Part shown: piece by piece, positions 43,631-56,294 of the stretch | Layout of the letters: every line of letters begins with the position of its first letter | Numbering within the stretch: position 1 is the stretch's first letter | Source: Nemophila menziesii | Taxonomy: Eukaryota > Streptophyta > Magnoliopsida > Boraginales > Hydrophyllaceae | Reading direction: 5' to 3' | NCBI GenBank assembly: GCA_029959085.1 | Contig: JARWIR010000014.1 | Coordinates: 10,710,001-10,774,000 of the forward strand | Length of the DNA: 64,000 nt | The notes under the pieces: model-generated | Databases searched by the model: none | What the model saw: only the letters and a program-made list of their open reading frames with translations | Told to the model about the DNA's origin: nothing | Translations under genes and position numbers: made by a program

Positions 43631-45185
43631 ACTCGAGAGCATGTTCTCTTTCTTACTAGCCATTTCTGTATATGCTTTATCTGCTAATTTAAATTTATTT
43701 TTAAAGTCTTTTTCGAGTCGTGGGGACACACCTCATTTTTGAGTTTGGGGTCTGGGGATTTGTTATCTCTCATCTCCATTTTTATGTGATTTTTCTATTT
43801 TTAGGTAGAAATTAAAATTTTTGATACATGGGAATTAGATGTAGAGTGTGTTTAATAGCTTAAAAGCATAAGCTCAGTAAGTTAATGATAAAAAGTAGTA
43901 TGTTTATGAGCTGCTTTATTTTGTATGCTTTGAGTATTTGCAGGAAAACACACGTTAATAGTAAAGAAAGGATTAGTTAGCAATGCAATAGAAAGTATGT
44001 TCGATCTCAGGGAGCCATGAGTGGTGTATAGGCTGTGAGATCCAAGCTAGTTTATAAACCCATTTGATGAACGTGTTAAAGGTAAAAGAATGACAAAATT
44101 GCATAGTTTAGAAAGTGATTAGGCAGTTCTTTCATAAGCTCCTTGTTTCGTTTTAGCTTTCTGTCCAAATTATTATATTATATCCTTCTCAGCCCCATCT
44201 AGCCTTTCTAAAGTCTTTTTTAACCACATTATAAGCCATATCCCTTTAGATTTTAGGACTTTTCCATAGGACCCGCACTCGAATCGCGATGCATAGACAA
44301 TTGTTCTAGAGCTTGAATTTGGGGTGGTGGGTCCACCATTGTGGGAATGGTTATCGGGTTGGGAATTTTTTAGCTTATTAATTGTGCTATGTTCTGTATT
44401 TTGATGATGATTCACAGATTTATATTGTAACCCTTTGACGGGGTAAAAGTAAATGAAAAAAGTTATGAAAAGAAAAAAAATATGAAAAAGAAATAACATG
44501 ATATCTCAACATCAAAAAGAGAGTCATAGCTATACAAAAGAAAAAAAAATTAATATATAAGTATATAAATATATGGACCGACAAAGTGGAATTTTATGTG
44601 AACATCTTTATGCCTTAATTGGGTTATTGGGGATGCTACTTTGTTCATCAAGAAAAATCATTGAGTTGAGTGAGAAACGTTTTATGAGAGTAAGTCAAGC
44701 TCTAGGGAGGTTCGTTGATGGCTAGTGAGGAGAGAGCCAAAAGCTCACTCTAAATTATCCAAGTATACTTATCATACCGTCCCTAAGCCAACATTACAAG
44801 CTTAAAGACGTTATGATTCTTTTCTATGTAATCTAGAAGTGATTGAGCCAATAGAGAGTAGTTAAGTGCATCTTTGGATACTAGTGAAGTTCGATGAATA
44901 ATCTAGCCTCCGTGGTAAACTAAGTAAAGATCCTCTCCTTCTTACATTGCAAAGCTAATCTAATTTTGAATTCAAGCCATGTTGATGGTAGATATGACAG
45001 GTGTGCAGGTATGTAGTTTGTAAATATTATTACATGAAATTTTCAGAGTATTTGCTTTGAGTCTATTTTATATATTCTGCTATCTTCATTCCCTCTGAGC
45101 TTAATTGACCTAGGTGTGTATTTAGAGACTTCCCTTTGTTCTTATATTTATTGATCGGGACGATACAACTTTGAGTTGGGGGTCG
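43631..45185 (+). other. 3' non-coding region and polypurine tract of unit E
   Basis: Same blocks as in A and B: the CGCACTCGAATCGCGATGCA block (about 44272), TTTGACGG (44434-44441) / CCGACAAA (44578-44585) pairing at 7 of 8 positions, and hairpin AGTGAG (44724) / CTCACT (44744). The polypurine tract is TTGAGTTGGGGGTCG immediately before the LTR at 45186. Confidence 0.7.
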
Positions 45186-46683
45186 TGATGTCTCCCATTT
45201 GTGATGATTTAATCTTAGTTGGAGACATCATTTTTTAGAATTTATCAGGATATTTTATTCGACTTTGATTAGAATTATTGTATTTTCTTATTTCTTGTCT
45301 TTATTTGATGATTTATTATTTTAGAGCATATTTGATTTAATTATTTGATAATTGTGAAGCTTTAGAGATATATGGAAATTAATTAGATTCCAAATCAATT
45401 CTAAAAGATAAAAGAAAGAAGATAATGATGGAAATTGGTGATAAAGGAAGTAAAAGATAAATATGGAAATATAAAGTTGCCAAGTAAATCTGAATTCAAG
45501 AAGCTACGTCCATTAAAGTGATCATGACTCAAGATTGGCTGGGAATTTAGAAGAATGGTTTGAGGAAAAGTTGTAGGTCTTTCCAAGACGATCAGTTTTG
45601 ATATAAAGAACGTGTCCATCAGATCAATATTGAAGAAGTTACGGTCAAAACAAAACAACACCAGTTTATTACCTTTTCTATATTTTAGGGTTACGCATTT
45701 TAGTTGGACTAGAAGTCCAATTACTTGTCTTCCACTCCAAGAAAACGTGTTAAGGCTTGACTCCCATAAATACACCCTTAAACTATTGTAAACATGCACT
45801 TGCTCAGTTCTAAACCCTAGTCCAATCCTTCGTCATTCAAGAGTGCTAGTTGACAGTATGTATCTTTCTTTTAGTTTATTTCTTTATAGTATGAACTAAT
45901 TTTCCCATAGCTTGGGTTTTTCATATGTATAATCTGTGAATTCTATTTCCTTCTATTTATGTTTCTTTGGGAGAATTATTTAAACTGATTCTAGCTGCTT
46001 AACCATGTATTTGCTTTATGGCTTTGATTTATTGTCTGTCTTAAACCTGATCAGTTTAGGGCTGTGCAAATAGTAGTTTGATGGTCATCCGGAAGGGGTG
46101 TCTAATTATTAAAACACCACATAAACGTCTAGTGTGTTGTAGTGATTCTGACGGGCTTGCATAACTAGATAGTCATTAGGGTTTGATTTAATCTCATTAG
46201 AAGACCAGTCTCACTTAGGAACTTAGTGGCATAGGAGCACCCTATTTAAGTCCGCTCGTGATTGTGAGGTCGCCACCTTAGTCCACCCTGACGGGGGTAG
46301 GGAGGAATTTAGAATCATGACTACTTATCTAAGAGCTATTATCACCCTTATTAACTAGTAGAAGAAATAGAAGGATTATTGCATACGAGCAAAACCTGAG
46401 CTATATTTTCCCATCTTATTTCTTTCATATTTATTTTATTGTCTTTTTATTTTAGTTTAATCATTAATCTCTCCATCAATCATATTTATTTTCTGTCTTT
46501 TAATTAATAATTGCTACTCTGATCTATTTACGCATAAGCATAACTCACTTAAGTCTCCGAGGAACGAATCTTCTTATCATTAAAACTTGCATACGTCTTG
46601 TAATACTTGCAATACCGTGTTTAGTGTAGGGTGATTACCTGCTTTATTTATATCTTATTTTTATCACACCCTAGGCGACACCA
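45186..46683 (+). repeat. LTR shared by unit E (3') and element D1 (5')
   Basis: TGATGTCTCCC...GGCGACACCA, about 1498 bp. A polypurine tract lies on its left and a primer binding site on its right, so it ends one unit and begins the next. Confidence 0.9.
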
Positions 46684-46689
46684 AGTTTT

Positions 46690-46707
46690 TGGCGGCGCTA
46701 CCGGGGA
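46690..46707 (+). promoter_or_regulatory. Primer binding site, tRNA-Asp-like (element D1)
   Basis: TGGCGGCGCTACCGGGGA, 6 bp after the LTR. Confidence 0.78.
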
Positions 46708-46829
46708 CATGTGTCTCGTTAGCGTGTTTGTTATTTAGTTTTAGTATTAGTAGTTTTTAGTTATTTTTATTTTTATTTTTACAGGTTTACGCTTTTGGTT
46801 AGTTTTAGTCTCTTTTAGGTTTACAGTGC

Positions 46830-48145
46830 ATGCTTGCGGAACCCGAGAGGTGTTTCACAACTTATAACAGATGCTTAAGGAAATATAGAGAACGAAGAAG
46901 AGCGATGGCGAAAGAACAACACTGAGTAGATCCTCCACTTGGTCCTTTAGGACATATACCACTACCACCACCACAGGAAGATAACAGGAACGAAAATAGA
47001 ATTGAACAAGATCTCTCAGGCTTGGGAGCACCTTTTCGAGTTTAACCATTAGGTTATCGTCCTACAAAGATCCGAAAATCAAGTTAAAACCCGATCCGGG
47101 TATGCTCAATCAATTTCAGAATTTCGGACTCTATAGTGGTGCAGACAAACAAGATATGGTAAGAGTGATTTAGAAGTTTACGCAGATTTGTGATGCCTAC
47201 TGTACTCCAGGCATAACACGTGAGCAACTATATTGACACATGGTTTCGTTCTTCTTGACCGGCAAAACTGGTGATTGGCTAGATAGACAACCACCATGTA
47301 CAATTACTACTTTGTTAGAACTTCAAGCCGCGTTCTTAAACTGTTTTTATCCAAAGAGTATGAGACTCAAAGATCAGAGCGAGGTTGCTAAGTTTTTCCA
47401 AGAGAATGGAGAAGAAGTAGGAGATGCATGGACAAGGTTTCTACAGAAGATAGCTAGATGTCTACTTCATGGTTAAACCCCGTCATTACAGTTAGCTATA
47501 TTTTATCAAGGTATCAATGCCGAAAGTAGGCTGAGGGTAGATAATCCTGGAAAGGGAGGTTTTGTGTCCATGGATCCTACATATGCCGCCGAAGGTACGG
47601 AACGTATAATAGAAACATAAACTTGTTCGCCACTTTCGTGAGCTCCTGTTAAAAACACCAGAGGTGTGCTTCGCTTAATTGCAAAAACTGCAAAATCAGC
47701 TCAATTTGCAACATTTGAGAATCAAATCAAAGAGATTAAGCTTGAGATGCTGAAGAATTTAGCCGCAACAAATGTAGTGTAAGAGGCACAAGGTTGTCCA
47801 AAGTGTGAGGTACCGAATCATACATGGGAAGAGTGCGAAGGAAATCCAGCATCTTTTTATTTCATATCCAACAGAAGAAATTATCAATTTGGTAACAGGA
47901 ATCATTCGGGTATGCAGTAATCAAATCCACAGGGGGCTGCTAATCCAAGTAACTTTCAACCTTGTCCCCAGAATAACTCTTACCCACCAAGAGGTCAAGC
48001 TCCTTATCAGGGGAATCAGAATTATAATCGACATGCTCCTCCACAACAACCTTCCAATGATGCATATACCGATACTTTAGCTCAGAAAGCTTTGCCACAA
48101 TATCCTCAAGAGGGAGTTGTGAGTGATAAATAATTAACTAATTGC
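46830..48145 (+). pseudogene. gag of element D1, heavily broken
   Basis: The ATG at 46830 starts MLAEPERCFTTYNRCLRKYR; a TGA follows after about 30 codons. The Gag domain is scattered over frames with several stops; the best open piece is 47240-47476 (FFLTGKTGDWLDRQPP, ELQAAFLNCFYPKSMRLKDQ). The zinc knuckle CPKCEVPNHTWEEC (CX2CX4HX4C) lies near 47788-47830. Clearly homologous to Gag of A, B and D2. Confidence 0.82.
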
Positions 48146-49282
48146 ATGGATCTGATGACAACCTACAGGAATACACATAACGAGAAGTTGAGAGACAAAG
48201 AAGCTTCAATTCAAATTTTAGGTACTCAAGTCGAGAATTTAACTAAAGTTTTAACAAATATTGTTGAAGCGAAAGAATTGGATTCTATCGAAGAGAAGGT
48301 GGAATCGCCACCTATTGTTCAAACAATGTCACCAACTATTCCTGATACAAATCCAAAGGTAGAAATTGAACTCAAAACATTTATAGAGGTGTATACTCCA
48401 GAAAATATCAACGCCCAAATGCTTGAGATTGCAAAGAAAGGGCTTACACCGCAACAAGTATTCACGCAAGTTATTCCAAAAAAAGAAGCGAGTGAAGTAT
48501 CCAGAAAAGAGACTATGGCTGATACTGAGGGAGTCTTGAGAAAAGTAGAGAAAGAGTTACCATTAAATCTCAAAGATCCAGGAAGCTTTAATCTTCCTAT
48601 TCAAATAAATGGTATGCTTAAGATGAAAGCTATGTCTTATGTGGGATCAGGTGTGAATCTTATGCAAAAGTCCGTGTTCGATTGACTTGGACTTCAGAAA
48701 GCAGAAAAAGCTCCAGTGAAGTTGTAGTTTGCTGACATCCCAGTTACCAAGACTTGGGGACAAGTGGAGGACGTACACGTCCGAACAGGTAATATCACCA
48801 TCCTGACTGACTTCTTTATACTTGATTTCGATGCAGATAAGCAAGTTTCAATTATACTTGGAAGGCCCTTCATGGCCACAAGCCAGAGCATCGTCAACTT
48901 TCAGGAAGTGACATTTACCCGTCATGCTAAAAACATATCTGTGACATTCCATGTCTGGGGAAAGAAACTGAGGAAGTTAGATCCCATCGTTCTTATCATC
49001 CACATTCTTTCATGTCACTGTGTCCTAGAAAAGATCCACGCAAAGCCTATGGATACTGAGCCAAAGATTGAGTTTGGGGTCGGCCATGAAGTTGTATGGA
49101 GAGCCCGCAAACCAGAGAATAGACCACGAAGTCACAAAGACTCGTGGATGGGACCATTCATTGTCACTGAGGTTGTTTCAGCTAAGGTGATAGAGATCAG
49201 GCCCAAGAGGGGTAATAAATGAAGGTTAGTAGACGTTCATAGCCTTGCTCGTTGCTGCAGGGGCTATATTCGCAAATCTTGA
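48146..49282 (+). pseudogene. Protease-integrase tail of element D1
   Basis: One frame (48146-48685, then 48764-49222) broken by a TGA at 48683, a TAG near 48726 and a CGA-to-TGA change at 49220. The protease active site reads YVGSGVN instead of YDVGSGVN, because the region reads MSYVGSG, so the catalytic Asp is lost. ILGRPF is kept. The tail (WMGPFIVTEVVSAKVIEI) runs to the TGA at 49280. The acidic linker is much shorter than in A, B and D2: KELDSIEEKVESPP joins two parts that are about 100 residues apart elsewhere. Confidence 0.82.
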
Positions 49283-49662
49283 TAGAGGTAACTCGTCTAA
49301 CGTTGAAAGACGTTAAATAAAAGAGTTGTATTGGAGACAACCCACAATTTTTTTTACGTTTTTATGTCTTTAAATTTTTTTTAGTTTAGTTCTTTTTGGT
49401 TGATATTTCATTATTGAGAAAGGTATGAGTGTTTAATGTTCAGGTACTTAATAAATTGAGTTAGGAAAAGAAAGACGAAATTCGGTGAAAACCAGACCAC
49501 TTCTGAGGTACACCGCAGGAGAGCTCCGGTGCGGCGACGGTTTTCGCTACGGTATACTACCGAGAAGAAGAATCAAAAACCATATCACGAAGCGCGAATA
49601 TGGTCTGAACAGCATTTAGGTCTGGTGCACTACACCAACCTTCCTGTGTACCGCACCATCAA

Positions 49663-49680
49663 AAACCGTGGCGACGGTTT
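49663..49680 (+). other. Spacer hairpin AAACCGT-GGCG-ACGGTTT (element D1)
   Basis: A 7-bp perfect stem with the 4-nt loop GGCG. The matching hairpin in D2 at 57672-57691 has an 8-bp stem with the same loop. Confidence 0.65.
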
Positions 49681-49722
49681 CCCAATACGGTACAATTACG
49701 AGAGGTATAAGACCAACTATCC

Positions 49723-49755
49723 AAAACCGTATCGACAACTCACGAATACGGTTTT
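49723..49755 (+). other. Spacer hairpin AAAACCGTAT...ATACGGTTTT (element D1)
   Basis: A 10-bp perfect stem around a 13-nt loop. D2 has the same stem at 57868-57900, also with a 13-nt loop but a different loop sequence. Confidence 0.72.
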
Positions 49756-50232
49756 TAAACACTTGAGTCTAGTACACCGCATCACACGTCTAGTGAACCG
49801 CACGGCGCCGACAAATCTAGTTTTGATGGGTTATATGATGGGTTTTAAAGAAGAGGTTAGTTTTTACTCAAATTATTCAATCCTTAAGCCTCTCTTTCTT
49901 CCCCAACTCTCTCCTAACTCCATTAAAGCTTCATCAAACCTTCACCAAATATCAAAACACTACCTAATCACCATAAATTTACTTCCAATCCTTTCCCCAC
50001 ATCATTATAGAGAAGATTCAACCTTCCATATCATACCAGAACACTTTGAATCCAAGAATCAAAAGCCTAAATCCAAAATTCACCCAACAATTTCTTAGAT
50101 CCATACCAATCAAAGAAGAATTCATCCTACCCATATAGAGAATCATCTTCATAACACCTTTCCTAACCCAAATAAAGCTTGTTCAGCCTATATTCAAGAG
50201 TGTTCAAATCTTTGAGTTGGAGGTCAATTGAG

Positions 50233-51445
50233 ATGACAAAAAGAACATAAACATTATCCACTGTTAGGGAGATAAAGAAGAATCAACTTAAGGTATTGGG
50301 TTCTAGTGAGAAGAAATCCATTGAGAGAAGTTCAAGATCCAGTACAAAGGGAAAAACAGGTTCAGAAAGTAGAGGGAAGCTAGCTATGGTAAATTCAAAA
50401 ATAAAAAAGGTTTCAACTTTAATAAGGAAGAAACCACAACCTTTATAAATCGAGAGTACTGTGCCTAAGATTAATGAATCTTCCAAGACCATGATAGCTT
50501 CAGCAGAAAACACTTAACAGATATTCCTTTGGCTTATAAGAGAGTATTTGAAGAAAAGGTTGAAGAAGATGAATACAAGAGATTCATAGAGATGCGTGAT
50601 AGATTGGGTTGGTATACATTCATATTGCGAAGATCGAATTTATGTAGAGAGTTAGCTTTCAATTTCTGTTTAGGCCTCTTTAGCCGAGATAGTAATAGTT
50701 GTGTTCCAATTAGAGGCAAGTTAGTTCCTTTCACAGTTGAGGAGATTTGAAACCAATTCTGGTTTAAGAAATTGGTTGGACCATGTAAGTATAGAGAATG
50801 GTGGAAAATATCAAGACTTTTGATTGGAATCTACTTTTTGAGCATTTATTAGACAGGGAGAAAGTGCAAGAAAATAAGGTAGAAGTAAAGGCGCCTTGGC
50901 CTTACAAATATCTCCAAGCAGATACTAAAGTTTGGCACCATTTCCTTACAGCAAATGTCTTTGGAAACCTGAGAACTTCAGAGGTAACTAAGAAGAACAC
51001 AATCTTGTTGAATTGTAATTTAATGGGTGAAGAAGTGGATGTGGCGCAGGTGATATTTGAGGAGGTGATGCGATTCTCGGTCTCTCCTACTTCGTTATTT
51101 AGTTTGAAATATCCTACTATGATCACGTGCCTTGTTCGGAAAGCAAGTGTGATTCTGGGTAAAGAAGAGAAGCTAATGTATAATATGATGAACAATATTG
51201 ACAACAATTGGATCAAGACTATTTTTAGAGGAGCATAAGTTATGAAACTCTCGAATGATGAAAAGGATCGTAGTTGGAGAGAAAAGATGGAGGAGCGAAT
51301 GAATAAAGTCGAAGTAGCTCAAACTTTCTTGGCCAATGATGTGGCACAAATCAAAGCTAATCAAGTGCACATCATTACACTCCTGGAGCAATTAAAGAAA
51401 GATCCAGTAAATCCTATCTTGGATGTCGATAATGCGAGGCAATAG
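50233..51445 (+). pseudogene. ORF2 of element D1, broken
   Basis: The ATG at 50233 is soon followed by a stop (AGAACATAA). Open pieces: 50529-50750 (GWYTFILRRSNLCRELAF, LGLFSRDSNS), 50798-51238 (LLFEHLLDREKVQ, KAPWPYKYLQADTKVWHHFL, ANVFGNLRTSEVTKKN) and 51242-51445 (WREKMEERMNKVEVAQTFL, probable coiled coil). Ends at TAG 51443-51445. Same family as ORF2 in A, B, E and D2. Confidence 0.77.
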
Positions 51446-52982
51446 CCTCGAGAGTATGTTCTCTTTCTTCCTTACCATTTCTGTATATGCTTTATCTGCT
51501 AATTTTAATTTCTTTTTAAAGTCTTTTTCGAGTCGTGAGGACACGCCTCATTTTTGAGTTTGGGGTATGGGGATTCGTTGTCTCTCATCTCCATTTTTAT
51601 GTGATTTTTCTGTTTTTAGGTAGAAATTAAAATTTTTGATACATGGGAATTAGATGTAGAGTGTGTTTAATAGCTTAAAAGCATAAGATCGGTAAGTTAA
51701 TGATAGAAAGTAGTATGTTTATGAGCTGCTTATTTTGTATGCTTTGAGTATTTGCAGGAAAACAAACAATGATAGTAAAGAAAAGATTAGTTAGCAATGC
51801 GATAGAAAGTATGTTCAATCTCGGGGAGCCATGAGTAGTGCGTAGGCTGTGAGATCCAAACTAGTTGATAAAACCATTTGATGAACGTGCTAAAGGTAAG
51901 AGAATAAAGAAATTGCAAAGTTTAGAAAGTGATTAAGGTGGTTCTTTTATAAGCCCCTTGTTGCCTTTTAGCTTCCCGTCCAAATTATTATATTATATCC
52001 ATCTCAGCCCCTTCTAGCCTTTCTAAAGCCTTTTTTAAGCATATTATAAGACATATCCCTTTAGATTTTAGGATTTCTCCATATGACCCGCACTTGAATC
52101 GCGATGCATAGACAATTGTTTTAGAACTTGAGTTTAGGGTGGTGGGTCCACACTATGGGAATTGTCATTAGGGTTGGGAATTTCTGAGCTTATTAATTGT
52201 GCTCTGTTCTTAAATTTAATGAATTCACATGTTTTTATTGTAAACCTTTGCCAGGGTAAAAGTAAATGAAAAAAGTTATGAAAAGAAAAAAAGTATGAAA
52301 AAGAAATAGCATGATATCTCAACATCAAAAAGAGAGTCATAGATATACAAAAAAATTAATATGAAAAGAATATAAATATTTGGACCGGAAAAGTGGAAAT
52401 TTTATGCCTTAATTAGGTTACTTGGGATGCTACTTTGTGCATCAAGAAAAATCATTGGGTTGAGTGAGAAACGATTTATGGGAGTAACTCAAGCTCTAGG
52501 GCGATTCGTCGATGGCTAGTGAGGAGAGAGCCAAAAGCTCACTCTAAATTATCCAAATATAGTTATTACGATGTTCCTAAGCCAACATTACAACCTTAAA
52601 GACATTATGCTTCTTTGCTATGTAATATAGAAGTTATTGAGCCAATAGAGAGTAGTTAAGTGGATCTTTGGATACTAGTGAAGTTCGATGAACAATTTGA
52701 TAGCCTCCTTGGTGAACTGAGTAAAGATCCTTTCCTTTTTACATTGCGAAGCTAATCTAATCTTGAATTCAAGCCGTATTGATGGTAGATACGACAAGGT
52801 GCAGGTATGTAGTTTGTAAATAATATTACATGAAATTTTCTGAGTAGTTTCTTTGAGTCTATTTTATATATTCTTCTATCTTCTTTCCCTCTGTGCTTAA
52901 TTGACCTAGGTGTGTATATAAATACTTCCCTCTGTTCTTATCTTTATTGTATCGGGACGATACAATTTTGAGTTGGGGGTCT
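51446..52982 (+). other. 3' non-coding region and polypurine tract of element D1
   Basis: Contains the TGACCCGCACTTGAATCGCG block (about 52085), an eroded long-range repeat (TTTGCCAG 52247 / CCGGAAAA 52385), hairpin AGTGAG (52518-52523) / CTCACT (52538-52543) and polypurine tract TTGAGTTGGGGGTCT up to 52982. No conserved ORF. Confidence 0.7.
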
Positions 52983-54486
52983 TGATGTCTCCCCATTCGT
53001 GATGATTTAATCTTAGTTAGAGACATCATTTTTAGGAATTAGTAGGAAGTTATACTTGATTTTTATTAGAATTAGTGAATTTTCTTATTTCTTGTCTTGA
53101 TTTGATGATTTATTATTTTTGGAGCGTATTTAATTAAATTGTTTGATAATTGTGAAGCTTTAGAGATATATGGAAATTAATTAGATGTCAAATCAATTCC
53201 AAGAGATAAAGGAAAGAAGATAATGATGATTGGAGATAAAGGAAGTAAAAGATAAATATGGAAAAATATAGTTGCCAATTAAATCTGAATTCCAGCAGCT
53301 ATGTTCATTAAAGTGATCATAACTCAAGATTGGATTGGAATTTGAAAGAAGGGTTTGAAGAGAAGATGTAGAGATTTTCAAGACGATCGGTTTCAATATA
53401 AAGAACGCGCAATCGGAGCAATATTGTAGAAGTTACGATCAAAATAAAACAGCAACAATTTATTACCTTTTCTATATTTGAGGGTTACGAATTTGAGTTG
53501 CACTAAAAGTCCAATTACTTGTCTTCCACTCCAAGAAAACGTGTTAGAGCTTCCTAGACTCCTATAAATACACCCTTAAACTTTTCTAAACATGTCCTTG
53601 CTCAGTTCTAAACCTTAGTCCAATCCTTAGTCATTCAAGCGTGTAAGTTGATAGTATTTGTCTTTCTTTTAGTTTATTTCTTTCTTGTATGATATAATTT
53701 TCCCATAGCTTGGGTTTTGCATATGTATAATCTATGAATTCTATTTACTTATATATATGTTTCTTTGGAAGAATTATTTTAAATTGATTCTAGCTGCTTA
53801 ACCATATATTTGTTTTCTGTGCTTTGATTTATTGTTTGTCTTAAACCTGATCAGTTTAGGGATGTGCTAATAGTAGTTAGATGGTCATCTGGGAGGGGTG
53901 TATAATTATTGAAACACCACATAAACGTCTAGTGTGCGGTAGTGATCCTGACAGACTTGCCTAACTAGATAGTCACTAGGATTCGATTTAATCACCGATC
54001 ATCATTAGAAGGTCAGTCTCACTTTGGAACCTAGTGACAAAGGAGCACCCTAAGTCCCCTCGTTATTGTGAGGTCGCCACCCTAGTCCACCCTGACGGGG
54101 GTAGGGAGGAATTTAGAATCCTGACTACTTTTCTATGAGCTATTATCACCCTTATTAAGTAGTAGAAGAAATAGAAGGATTAGTGCATACGAGCAAAACC
54201 TGAGCTATATATTCTCATCTTATTTCTTTCATATTTATTTTATTGTCTTTAATTTTAGTTTAATCACTAGTCTCTCCATCAATCATATTTATTTTCTGTC
54301 TTTTACTTAATAATTGCTACTCTGATCTATTTACCCATAAGCATAACACACTTAAGTCTCTGAGGAACGACTCTTCTTATGATTAAAACTTGCATACATC
54401 TTGTAATACTTGCAATACCGTGTTTAGTCTTGGGTGATTACCTTCTTTATTTATATCTTATTTTTATCACACCCTAGGAGACACCA
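52983..54486 (+). repeat. LTR shared by element D1 (3') and element D2 (5')
   Basis: TGATGTCTCCC...GGAGACACCA, about 1504 bp, with a TATAAATA promoter box near 53563. Polypurine tract on its left, primer site on its right. Confidence 0.9.
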
Positions 54487-54492
54487 AGTTTT

Positions 54493-54510
54493 TGGCGCCA
54501 CTTCCGGGGA
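54493..54510 (+). promoter_or_regulatory. Primer binding site, tRNA-Asp-like (element D2)
   Basis: TGGCGCCACTTCCGGGGA, 6 bp after the LTR. Confidence 0.78.
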
Positions 54511-54627
54511 CTTGTGTCTCATTAGCGTGTGAGTTATTATTTTTAGTAGTAGTAGTATTTAGTTATTTTAATTTTTTTCAAGTTTTATGCTTTTGGTTTG
54601 TTTTAGTCTCTTTCGGGTTTATAGTGC

Positions 54628-56294
54628 ATGCTTGCGGAACCCGAGAGGTGTTTCACATGTTATAACAGATGCTTAAGAGAAGATAGAGAACGAAGAAGAG
54701 CGATGTCAGAAGAAAACAAAGAGTAAATCCTCCACTTGGTCCTTTAGGACATATACCACTACCACCACCATGGGAAGATAACAGGAACAAAAATAGAATT
54801 GAACAAGATCTCCTAGGCTTGGGAGCACCTTTTCGAGTTCAACCATTAGGTTATCATCCTCCAAAGATCCTGAATATCAAGTTCAGACCCGATCCGGGTA
54901 TGCTCAGTCAATTTCGGAATTTCGGACTCTATAGTGGTGCAGCAATACAAAATCTGGTAAGAGCGATTCAGAAGTTTACGCAGATTTGTGATGCCTGCAG
55001 TACTCCAGGCATTACACGCGAGCAACTGTATTGTCACATGGTTACATTCTTCCTAACCGGAAAAACTGGTGATTGGCAAGATAGACAACCACCATGTACA
55101 ATTACTACTTGGATAGAACTTCAAGCCTCATTCTTTAACCGTTCGTATCCGAAGAGTATGAGACTCAAAGATCAGAGCGAGGTTGATAAGTTTTGCCAAG
55201 AGAATAGAGAAGAAGTAGGAGACGCGTGGACAAGGTTTCAACAGAAGTTAGCTAGATGTCCACTTCATGGTTACACCCCATCTTTAAATTTAGTTATATT
55301 TTATCAAGGTAACAATGCCGAAAGTAGACTGAGGGTTGATAATCTTGGAAAGGGAGGTTTTGTGTCCATGGATCCTACAGAAGCCGCCGAAGATATGGAA
55401 CGTATAATAGAAACAGAAAGGAGTTAGACACTTTCGCGAGCTCCTGTTACCAACACCAGAGGTACGCTTCGATTAGATGCAAAAACTGCAAACTCATCTT
55501 AATTTTCAGAATTAGAGAATCAAATCGAAGAGATTAAGCTTGAGATGTAAAAGAATTTAGCCGCAACAAATGTAGTGTAAGAGGCACAAGGTTGTACAAA
55601 GTGTGAGGTACTGAATCATACATCGGAAGAGTGCAAAGGAAATCCAGCATCTGTTTATTTCATACCCAACCGAGGAAATTATCAATTTGGTAACAGGAAT
55701 CATCTGGGTATGTAGTATTCAAATCCACAGGGGGCCGCTAATCCAGGTAACTATCAACCTTGTCCACAGAATAACTCTTACCCACTAAGAGGTCAAGCTC
55801 CTTATCAGGGAATCATAAATATAATTTGCTGGCTCCTCCATAACAACCTGCCAATGATGCATATACCAATACTTTAGCAAAAACAATTTGCCACAATATG
55901 CTCAAGAGGGAGTTGTGAGTGATAAAAAATTAACGAATTTCATGCATTCAATGACAACCTACATGAATACACAGAACGAGAAGTTGAGAGAACAAGAAGC
56001 TTCAATTCAAATTTTAGGTACGCAAGTTGAGCAATTAAGTAAAGTATTAACAAATATAGTTGAAGCGAAGGAATTGAAAACTATCGAAGAAGGTAATTCC
56101 AATTGTTGGTTCGAAGCTTGCAATGCTATTTGCCTTGAGATTGAAGAGAATAAGGAATTACCGCATGCTACAGAAATTGGCGTGGTAGTTCCAGAAACTA
56201 AAGAAAAACAACCAAATCTGGCCCCGAAGACTCTAACTGTTCTGAAGATGAAGATTCATCCAAGAAATCCGAATTTATACAACTTCTGAGGGAT
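54628..56294 (+). pseudogene. gag and linker of element D2, broken
   Basis: ATG at 54628 (MLAEPERCFT-like start), then a stop near 54722. The Gag domain is open for 202 codons at 54819-55427 (PLGYHPPKILNIKFRPDPGM, FFLTGKTGDW, ASFFNRSYPKSMRLKDQ, KLARCPLHGYTPSL) and ends with a TGG-to-TAG change. The zinc knuckle CTKCEVLNHTSEEC (about 55590) keeps all Cys/His. A second open piece (55888-56289) encodes the linker with LREQEASIQILGTQVEQLS, a likely coiled coil, and CNAICLEIEENKEL. Several stops and shifts lie between. Confidence 0.83.

Larger units (their letters stand above)
42046..46683 (+). mobile_element. Unit E: 5'-truncated non-autonomous Athila-type element
   Basis: Similarity to D1 and D2 begins near 42050 in the ORF2 leader (CACTTTCTTCCCCAACCC) and continues through ORF2, the 3' non-coding region and polypurine tract into the LTR at 45186-46683. 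Gag and protease are absent. The LTR at its right end also serves as the left LTR of D1, with no target duplication between them, so E and D1 are parts of a recombined chain. Confidence 0.82.
49283..50232 (+). other. Hairpin-rich spacer and ORF2 leader (element D1)
   Basis: The GC-rich region 49500-49810 has several perfect inverted repeats (49579-49604, 49663-49680, 49723-49755) and GGTACACCGC-like motifs. A 189-codon open frame crosses it (49529-50098), but it is not kept in D2 and is dismissed. The leader to ORF2 resembles that of E and D2. Confidence 0.7.
45186..54486 (+). mobile_element. Element D1: full-length non-autonomous Athila-type element in a shared-LTR chain
   Basis: LTR 45186-46683, primer site, gag, protease-integrase tail, spacer, ORF2, 3' non-coding region, LTR 52983-54486. 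Layout as in A and B, but LTRs (~1.5 kb) and internal sequence form a separate subfamily shared with E and D2. No target duplication flanks it, because internal sequence of E precedes its left LTR and a primer site and gag of D2 follow its right LTR. It is heavily mutated. Confidence 0.88.

Noticed and set aside
49529..50098. 189-codon ORF in the D1 spacer
   Set aside because: It crosses the hairpin spacer and leader, and the frame is not kept in D2, A or B.
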